A program made the position numbers and the translations under genes. From Fulvivirga sp. (GTDB lineage: Bacteria; Bacteroidota; Bacteroidia; Cytophagales; Cyclobacteriaceae), in NCBI GenBank assembly GCA_028280565.1, contig JANQLQ010000158.1, positions 1 through 35,561 on the forward strand: 35,561 nucleotides of DNA, given 5' to 3'. The notes under the pieces were generated by a model. It saw only the letters and a program-made list of their open reading frames with translations, was not told where the DNA came from and searched no databases. How positions within the stretch are numbered: position 1 is the stretch's first letter; each line of letters opens with the position of its first letter. Below, one piece after another: positions 28,201 to 31,982 of this stretch.

Positions 28201-29390
28201 TGCTTGTTGAAAACGGCAATACCTTAACTACTCCCACTCAAACCCTACGCTACCAACTGGACAATCATTTAGGCTCGGCAACCCTTGAATTAGATGACAC
28301 TGCTGGGGTGATCAGTTATGAGGAGTACCATCCTTTCGGGACTACCAGTTATCGCAGTGGTAGGAGTAGTGCAGAAACTTCTTTGAAACGGTATAGGTAT
28401 GTGGGTAAGGAACGGGATGAGGAGACGGGGCTTTATTATTATGGAGCGAGGTATTATGCGGTTTGGTTGGGGAGGTTTGTGAATGTGGATCCGTTGAAGG
28501 ATGAGTATCCTTACTATACTCCTTATCAATATGCAGGGAATAAGCCGGTTACCTTTATTGATTTGGATGGGTTGGAAGAGATAAAACCTGAAGACGCAAT
28601 ACGAATCAAGGAGAATTTTGATCGACTTCCAAAAGAAAAAAGAGAACAGCTACTAGAGCAGTTAGATAGTATATCATCTGATTATGAAAAGATGAAACAG
28701 AAGTTAAGTTCACTTGATAATGAGGTGTCTGAAATTGCAAACTTAATTGGTGTAACAAAAGAACATCTGGATTTAATAGCAAAATCAGACAAAATGCAAG
28801 AGCCAGATAATGTAGATGAATACTCTGATTTTAGTGCAGTAAGAGCAAAATTTGATAAAAAATATTTACTCAACTTCAAGGATCAATGGGTTGAAGGATA
28901 TAAAGATTTGATAAAACAAATCGCCCAAGAAGAAAATATACCTTCGGAATTGCTGGGTATGACAGCTTGGAGTGAAGTGGGAGGGTCTCCGCCAAGTGAG
29001 GACTATCTCGCATATTTTGGAAAACCTATTTTTGGACAGGATGAAAACACAGCTTCTTTTGGAAACTTACAAATGCAAATAAGAGTAGCTGGAGAGTTAC
29101 TTGGATACGACCATAATAACCTCACTAATATGCAGGAGATGGATATTATTAATTCACTGGAAGATAATATTCAAAACCTTTACTTAGCAGCCCGATATTT
29201 GAGAAATATGGTTGTTTTTGATTGGGGTAATATTGATGCAGATGATATGACAAAGGAACAGGTTATGCTATCTTCTCTAAGATATTCAAGAGGTACAGGT
29301 GTTTCATTAGATAATATAAAGGAAAGGTTAAAAGTTGAAACTTACAAGCCAACATCATATGATAAAATGAACAAACTTTTCAATGAGTAA
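22215..29390 (+). CDS. Fused TcB-TcC toxin subunit with Rhs cocoon and variable lysozyme-like C-terminus
   Basis: 2391 aa. Residues ~29-330 are the SpvB-like N-terminal domain (ISLPTGGGAIRSMGETFQ; PQLALSYDSGNGNGIFGLGW). Residues ~488-676 are FG-GAP/VCBS-type propeller blades (LTDLNSDGLPEL, MIDLTGDGYADLL, LADMSGDGLTDIV, LADIDGTGTADFM). Residues ~680-1010 match the TcB middle domains. About 1010-2040 are Rhs/YD repeats (YDPLGRVIKTLHPDGS, YDALNRPVAMTLPDNS, YEYDELGNIMK) forming the cocoon. Residues 2035-2120 are the Rhs-associated core (YVGKERDEETGLYYYGARYY; GRFVNVDP; YAGNKPVTFIDLDGL). In known TcC proteins two Asp in this core drive self-cleavage; Asp2092 and Asp2116 occupy comparable places, with the cut expected just after DLDGL (2120). 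The rest is the cargo. TcB and TcC are usually separate genes; fusions are known. Confidence 0.93.
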   Translation: MNGTLKPSDNQPLDETQQNGENTPRPAAEREAPISLPTGGGAIRSMGETFQANPVTGTASISVPIKISPGRAGFAPQLALSYDSGNGNGIFGLGWDVGIPAIARRTSRGLPQYNDQDESDVFILSGAEDLVPFLEEKNGKWQEVQFQQDDFLVTRYRPRTEGLFARIERWYNITDGISHWRVIAKDNTTSIYGESALARVADPQDAKKVFRWLLEKTYDDKGNIILYEYKPGDRENVPSAVHELHRQDDPMANRHLKRIKYGNTIPFDPGNGAFFDTTDWHFEIVMDYGEHGPVDSPAYPETQPWTGRHDPFSVYTAGFEVRTYRLCRRILMYHRFPELDAISGEPGPYLVCATELNYGVQATYTLLQSVQYRYFEAGKSPETMPPVTFSYTQGNLDTKVYQARESITKSLPSGVDGINSQWTDLYGEGLQGILYEDTGAWWYRRNKGDKRYYEYDPTTPGASPELLMDAYSQVFTKPATVGTNLRTQLTDLNSDGLPELQVQEQGMAGYYGQDRQGDWKYFKMFNTHPTVDWNDPNLRMIDLTGDGYADLLITEEHCLSWYASLVKEGTKEGYSEAKQVAKALDEKQGPSIVFEDLEQVIYLADMSGDGLTDIVRVRNGSVGYWPNLGYGHFGKLVRMDNAPYVDHPDLFDRRRVRLADIDGTGTADFMYFNKDAVDYWPNKSGNSWGERIRIQHRFPVDDLNSLSVTDLFGSGTACLVSTSPLPGSSAQRLRYIDLMGGEKPFLLREMDNNMGALTRLQYAPSTKFYLQDERAGDPWVTKLPFPVQVLERTEVYDQITGQRLTTRYAYHHGYYDGVEREFRGFGRVDQWDTEAFDVLQQDTLFPGNNQNESAQDYVAPMLTKTWFHVGHYIDREHILGAYRNEYYRGDALSPDVDEVQLAGGLPGQDLPPAEEREALRALRGTMLRQELYANDQDEASIHPYQVVEAGYTIRRLQPRGDNRYAVFFTHEREILTLDYERNPLDPRMAHRLTLEVDDFGNVKQAASIGYPRRNPAYTEQGNTLITWLESNFANIIAEDAGFYRIGLPVSTKNYELTGLAAPSSMVYGLEEIRGLITSASEIPFESSGPGKRLIVHNRVTYYNTDLSAELATGEVAFHGLPYRQYALAFTPGLIPEVYGTRVDDPLLISPEAGYLSEVEGYWQPSPRQVFDASHFYLPIQTIDPFGNTLAITYDTHFLLPSTMEDALGNRTVAQNDYRVLQPWEVKDPNQNRRQVAFDTRGMVTAMAVMGKEGETDVDKIGDTLADPTTRMEYELFNWTNHREPNFVHTFAREKHGVANPRFQESYVYTGGLGQEVLTKVQAEPGLAFTRDAEGKLILDGEGLPLLANADERWVGNGRTVLNNKGEVVRQYEPYFSSTFAYEDEEELRQYGVTIELFYDPLGRVIKTLHPDGSFEKVVFDAWQQSNYDRNDTVLESEWYTQRNSPDPAGPGPADADQRAAWLAAQHAETPQVIHLDTLARPFLTLDDNGVLGQYQTKNSYDIKGNITTVTDAKDRVITVNRYNLLDELVYSDSMDAGERWMLANVLNNPVQLWDSRWQAFRNVYDALQRPVENYVKQGEDPGKLVTFTIYGETINTPEVNNLRGQVYQVYDPSGLVQSVAFDFKGNLLQGFRQYAKAYKTTPDWSTLPPAADRDAAAAPLLETETFPQQTAYDALNRPVAMTLPDNSVVTPTYNEANFLEAVEANLRGAASATPFVTNIDYNARGQREKIVYGNGSQTTYTYDPNTFRLTRLLTTRNNGVDILQDLNYTFDATGNITQQVDNAQQTLFFDNAQVDPHGKYTYDALYRLIRSEGRELIGLNAAPGPGDITVNPLPENTQALRQYTQQYEYDELGNIMKMIHQATGGSWTRHYHYDFAQNNYLLSTSSDGTAPTAPDYSYDVHGNMLSMPHLSSLSWDFADQLQQADLGGGGMAYYVYDNGGERTRKVIERNGGIKEERLYLGGWEVFRKTTNGTLDTERESLHILDDKKRIALVDTLLVENGNTLTTPTQTLRYQLDNHLGSATLELDDTAGVISYEEYHPFGTTSYRSGRSSAETSLKRYRYVGKERDEETGLYYYGARYYAVWLGRFVNVDPLKDEYPYYTPYQYAGNKPVTFIDLDGLEEIKPEDAIRIKENFDRLPKEKREQLLEQLDSISSDYEKMKQKLSSLDNEVSEIANLIGVTKEHLDLIAKSDKMQEPDNVDEYSDFSAVRAKFDKKYLLNFKDQWVEGYKDLIKQIAQEENIPSELLGMTAWSEVGGSPPSEDYLAYFGKPIFGQDENTASFGNLQMQIRVAGELLGYDHNNLTNMQEMDIINSLEDNIQNLYLAARYLRNMVVFDWGNIDADDMTKEQVMLSSLRYSRGTGVSLDNIKERLKVETYKPTSYDKMNKLFNE
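28575..29390 (+). other. Variable cargo domain of TcC: lysozyme/transglycosylase-like toxin
   Basis: Residues 2121-2391 of the TcB-TcC protein. The first ~50 are a charged coiled-coil-like stretch (KREQLLEQLDSISSDYEKM). From ~2229 the pattern follows the SLT/goose-lysozyme fold. YKDLIKQIAQEENIPSELLG precedes MTAWSEVGG, with Glu2254 as candidate catalytic acid. ASFGNLQMQIRVAGELLGY (Ser2281 on) resembles the S-x-G-x-x-Q-I-x-x-x-A-x-x-L block, SLEDNIQNLYLAARYLRN the helix that in SLT enzymes reads N-I-x-x-G-x-x-Y-L, and LSSLRYSRGTG the usual YN-x-G turn. The expected activity is cleavage of peptidoglycan glycan strands. The classical E-S pair is E-V here, and no search was run. Base composition becomes AT-rich from about here to 29676. 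Confidence 0.6.
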
Positions 29391-29676
29391 AACAATCCGA
29401 AATATTACAGGATCAATTTTGATATTTGTTATTACTATATGTGTTACATATTTAAATGTGTTTACTATTTATAGATATCCAGAAAATCCAAACCCAAAGG
29501 TAATAGATTCAGATTCTTTGTTTATTCATCAGTTACTTGCTTTAACTGGAATCGTCTTTTTAATTTTAGGAATAGTGGTGTTTGTTAGAAAAAAAAATAG
29601 CATATCGTTTGTCAAAGCATTTTTACTATTCAGTCTATTACTGTATTTTATCGTGAAAATTGTACAGTTCTGGTAA
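29383..29676 (+). CDS. Small three-helix membrane protein, candidate immunity protein
   Basis: 97 aa. The ATG at 29383 overlaps the last 8 nt of tcB-tcC, so the two are translationally coupled. Three hydrophobic helices lie at about residues 9-29 (TGSILIFVITICVTYLNVF), 47-68 (FIHQLLALTGIVFLILGIVV) and 76-95 (FVKAFLLFSLLLYFIVKIV). The positive-inside rule (SKTIR at the N-terminus, RKK after helix 2) puts the loop YRYPENPNPKVIDSDSL on the periplasmic side. A gene of this size and position right after a polymorphic-toxin C-terminus is normally its immunity gene, and a membrane location fits a cell-wall-targeting toxin. The family is not recognised. It shares the AT-rich composition of the toxin tip, so both probably arrived together. 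A holin-like release role is the main alternative. Confidence 0.6.
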   Translation: MSKTIRNITGSILIFVITICVTYLNVFTIYRYPENPNPKVIDSDSLFIHQLLALTGIVFLILGIVVFVRKKNSISFVKAFLLFSLLLYFIVKIVQFW

Positions 29677-29803
29677 TATACCCAGCAGATGGCTTGCGAT
29701 GCACTGAACCGCCCGCCTTACCGCCATGACTATGCCGGATAACTCTGAGATCGGACCCCAATTTGGCGCAAGTCTGCGACTTGTGCCTAAAAAATGGAAA
29801 TGA
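29677..29803 (+). pseudogene. Degraded tcC (Rhs) fragment
   Basis: Directly after the immunity stop, one frame reads YTQQMACDALNRP; about 10 nt later, one frame over, it reads TAMTMPDNSEIGPQFGASL and stops at 29801. The intact tcB-tcC at 27216 onward encodes QQTAYDALNRPVAMTLPDNS, then VVTPTYNEANF. At the DNA level 29683-29717 matches 27216-27250 at 26 of 35 positions. The relic carries four extra bases before the ATGAC of the shared AMT codons, which explains the frameshift. This is a leftover of another tcC copy. It corresponds to the middle of the TcC shell (about residue 1668), not to its end, so a large deletion must have removed the rest. GC content rises again here after the AT-rich toxin/immunity block. 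Confidence 0.7.
29765..29787. terminator. Strong hairpin between convergent genes
   Basis: GGCGCAAGTC (29765-29774) pairs with GACTTGTGCC (29778-29787) over 10 positions including one G-U, with a 3-nt loop. It lies 89 nt after the immunity gene and 229 nt from the end of the convergent AraC gene. No T run follows on either strand, so termination is possible but not proven. It lies inside the tcC relic. Confidence 0.45.
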
Positions 29804-29845
29804 GAGTCTTAGACTCGGCAAAACGGAGAAGAACCTAAAAAATGA

Positions 29846-29956
29846 GATCAAATAGTAAAATACAGCACCGATCCAACTGCACTTTATAATCCTTTCAGTA
29901 GTGGAAGTGGTAGACGTGTCAAAGTGAAATTTGTAAAAATACATTCTTATCGATAG
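29846..29956 (+). pseudogene. Possible tail of a lost toxin cargo domain
   Basis: A 36-codon stop-free stretch ends in TAG at 29954 and follows an in-frame TGA. It has no start codon. It reads like the end of a real protein: DPTALYNPFSSGSG followed by RRVKVKFVKIHSYR. The mixed glycine/serine turn followed by an alternating basic/hydrophobic strand resembles C-termini of small polymorphic-toxin domains, but I cannot assign a family. Its place after the tcC relic suggests it is the 3' end of an earlier payload. It could be chance. The remaining bases from 29804 to 30015 hold nothing else I can support, apart from a repeated CCTAAAAAATG at 29786 and 29834. Confidence 0.35.
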
Positions 29957-30015
29957 CCTAAGTTACCATACAAGTAAACCAGCCTGCAAATTGAGAGTGT
30001 AAAAAAAGACTGACC

Positions 30016-30912
30016 TCAATTTATCGATAAAAACTCTTTTGGAGACTTGCCTTCGATTTGTTTAAACAACCGGGAAAAATAAGTATGGCTTTCAAACCCC
30101 AGCCCATAGGCCACCTCGGAGATAGATGAGCTATTTGATAACAGCCTTTCTTTGGCCAGGTCAATTAATCGAAAATGGATATGTTTTTGAACTCCCATCC
30201 CGGTTATACTTTTTATACTATCGCTCAAATAGTTTGGTGAAAAATTCATTTTGTCCGATACATCCTTCACGGAAGGAATTCCACGGTTTTCCAGGCTTGA
30301 AACAGAGCATAAATCGTCTAAAACCTTTTCGAAATTGGTCAACAGGGAAGAATCGCCAATGTTCCTTGTGGTGAACTGACGCCGGTAGTATCTTTCGGAA
30401 TAGGTGAGTAACATCTCTAAATGACAGACAAGTAAGCTTTTACTTAGAGAGTCTATTGGTTTTTTGTATTCCAAATACAGGGATTTGAAAATCTTACTCA
30501 TGTGATCTTCTTCATTGCCCGACAGGTGCAGGGCCTCATCCACACCATAATTGAAGAAGTGATAGCGATCAAAGCGTTCCTGTAAGGATGTTTTTTGTAA
30601 TAGTGATTTATCAAAGAAAAGATACCAACCCTCCGATTCGTCGATGATCAAATTCTCATAGCTTATGAGCTGCCCGGGAGCGGTAAACACTAAAACACCC
30701 TCCTGGAAGTCATAGTGTTTCCTGCCATATTTCAAGTAACCTTTTAAATTCTTTTTCAACCCAATCGTATAAAAGCCGAAAGTCACTTTCGAAGGGAAAG
30801 AGGTAAGAAGAGCTCGTGCCTCTTTGACTTTTACGAGAGAAAGGTACGCATGTTCGGGCGAGTGATATCCTACAAATTTTGTAAGCTCGGCGATAGACTT
30901 AAAGTGGACCAT
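30016..30912 (-). CDS. AraC-family transcriptional regulator
   Basis: 298 aa. The N-terminal ~170 residues form a sensor region (FGFYTIGLKKNLKGYLKY; GVLVFTAPGQLISYENL). The C-terminal ~100 residues are an AraC/XylS DNA-binding domain. The first HTH is around VKDVSDKMNFSPNYLSDSIK, followed by SITGMGVQKHIHFRLIDLAK. The second is SSISEVAYGLGFESHTYFSR, followed by LFKQIEGKSPKEFL. It starts 15 nt after the stop of the outer-membrane-type gene (30928-31524) and is presumably cotranscribed with it. It is convergent with the Tc locus, so there is no direct sign that it controls the toxin genes. It is about as divergent from the AraC protein at 5636 as unrelated members of this large family usually are. 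Confidence 0.88.
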   Translation of the reverse strand: MVHFKSIAELTKFVGYHSPEHAYLSLVKVKEARALLTSFPSKVTFGFYTIGLKKNLKGYLKYGRKHYDFQEGVLVFTAPGQLISYENLIIDESEGWYLFFDKSLLQKTSLQERFDRYHFFNYGVDEALHLSGNEEDHMSKIFKSLYLEYKKPIDSLSKSLLVCHLEMLLTYSERYYRRQFTTRNIGDSSLLTNFEKVLDDLCSVSSLENRGIPSVKDVSDKMNFSPNYLSDSIKSITGMGVQKHIHFRLIDLAKERLLSNSSSISEVAYGLGFESHTYFSRLFKQIEGKSPKEFLSIN

Positions 30913-30927
30913 ATTGAAATGTCATAC

Positions 30928-31524
30928 CTAAAAAGAAAAGCCTAGGCCTAAACCTGGAAAAGGAATAAATGAATTAACCGAAATGCTGTTTCCATTGAGT
31001 ACCACGTCATCATCCTGGATAATAGGTAAAATTCCAACGGCTTCCCCCAGTACATAAAAGCTATTTCGCTTAAAAGGATACCATAAATAACCAATCCTCG
31101 GACTTAAATACCAAAATTGATAAGAACTATTTTCTGAGTTACTTTCATCGGTCAATGTCCAATTTTCCCAGCCGATAGGAAGGCTGATCACCCAACCCTG
31201 CTGAACCTCCTGCTTTTTTAAAAAAAATCGGACACTTATGTTTATGCCCAGGTCTTGCTCAGCAAGTAGGTCTACATCTCCCGGGAAATCAAAGGCCAAG
31301 TCATTTTGTCCGTCAGAGAGTTCAGAAGAAAATACGTTTGTACCGATCTGTAGCCTTTCATTGATGGAGTAATGTCCTACTACCGACCACCCGCTGTTGA
31401 TAAATTGTAAAGGTTCCAATTCGAAATGGAACCTTTTCTGTTTGATATCCTGCCCTAAGGTTAATTGGTCGGTAAGTAAAAGTAATAAGAGGGGTAAAAC
31501 GTACACATGAGCTATTCGTATCAT
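30928..31524 (-). CDS. Signal-peptide-bearing outer-membrane beta-barrel-like protein
   Basis: 198 aa from the ATG at 31524, chosen because it opens directly onto a signal peptide (MIRIAHVYVLPLLLLLLT, then DQLTLGQ). A longer frame to 31620 would place 32 extra residues before it. The mature part has amphipathic beta strands (GWSVVGHYSINERLQIGTNV; YQFWYLSPRIGYLWYPF; SFYVLGEAVGILPII) and ends in FPGLGLGFSF with the C-terminal Phe typical of barrels. I do not recognise a specific family. It is the first gene of a two-gene unit with the AraC regulator. Confidence 0.65.
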   Translation of the reverse strand: MIRIAHVYVLPLLLLLLTDQLTLGQDIKQKRFHFELEPLQFINSGWSVVGHYSINERLQIGTNVFSSELSDGQNDLAFDFPGDVDLLAEQDLGINISVRFFLKKQEVQQGWVISLPIGWENWTLTDESNSENSSYQFWYLSPRIGYLWYPFKRNSFYVLGEAVGILPIIQDDDVVLNGNSISVNSFIPFPGLGLGFSF

Positions 31525-31584
31525 ATTTTCTGTTGGTAATAGTGGGAAATGATGTTTTAAGCTTGATTTAAAGATTTTTGGTTT

Positions 31585-31592
31585 CAAAGTTA
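31585..31592 (-). promoter_or_regulatory. Candidate -7 element for the outer-membrane/AraC unit
   Basis: On the minus strand this reads TAACTTTG, which fits TAnnTTTG. It lies about 60 nt upstream of the ATG at 31524. The nearest TTTG further upstream is 27 nt away (31620-31623), longer than the usual 19-21 nt spacing, so the assignment is weak. Confidence 0.3.
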
Positions 31593-31982
31593 ATGGCAGG
31601 GATTTTCCAGCAGGTAGCACAAATTACCTAGATACTAGAACGTATTACTCTAAGTTGCACCCCCTGGCACAAGGCAATTACATGTATTTTGAAAATGGAA
31701 AAAGGAGTCCCAGGCCGGGCCAAGTCACGAAAAGCTTAAAAATTTTCCTCTTAAGGGGCTTTTACAGTGGACCCCAGGGACCTCGGCAAAGCGGTTAAGG
31801 AATAGCCTATACCAAGTAGATTTACCAAACTGAAGCAAAAATGTGACACCCAGGGGCAAAACTGTGCGGTTCGTATATTTTTTTTCTTTTCTTAAGGAAA
31901 ACCCAAGACCTTCATTGCTAAGTATAGTTTATAACGCACCAGCGGCAATAACGATGTACATACAATTTAATCCATTACAGCG
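31593..31982. other. Divergent intergenic region before the chitinase
   Basis: About 390 bp without a convincing ORF. It contains mixed GC stretches near 31660-31830 and an A/T-rich portion with a T run at 31878-31885 close to the chitinase start. The chitinase promoter should be here, but no exact TAnnTTTG was found on the plus strand. Nothing else is supported. Confidence 0.5.

Noticed and set aside
29648-29944. 98-aa minus-strand ORF
   Set aside because: It overlaps the immunity gene end and the tcC relic, has low-complexity Ser/Phe content, and shows no family pattern.
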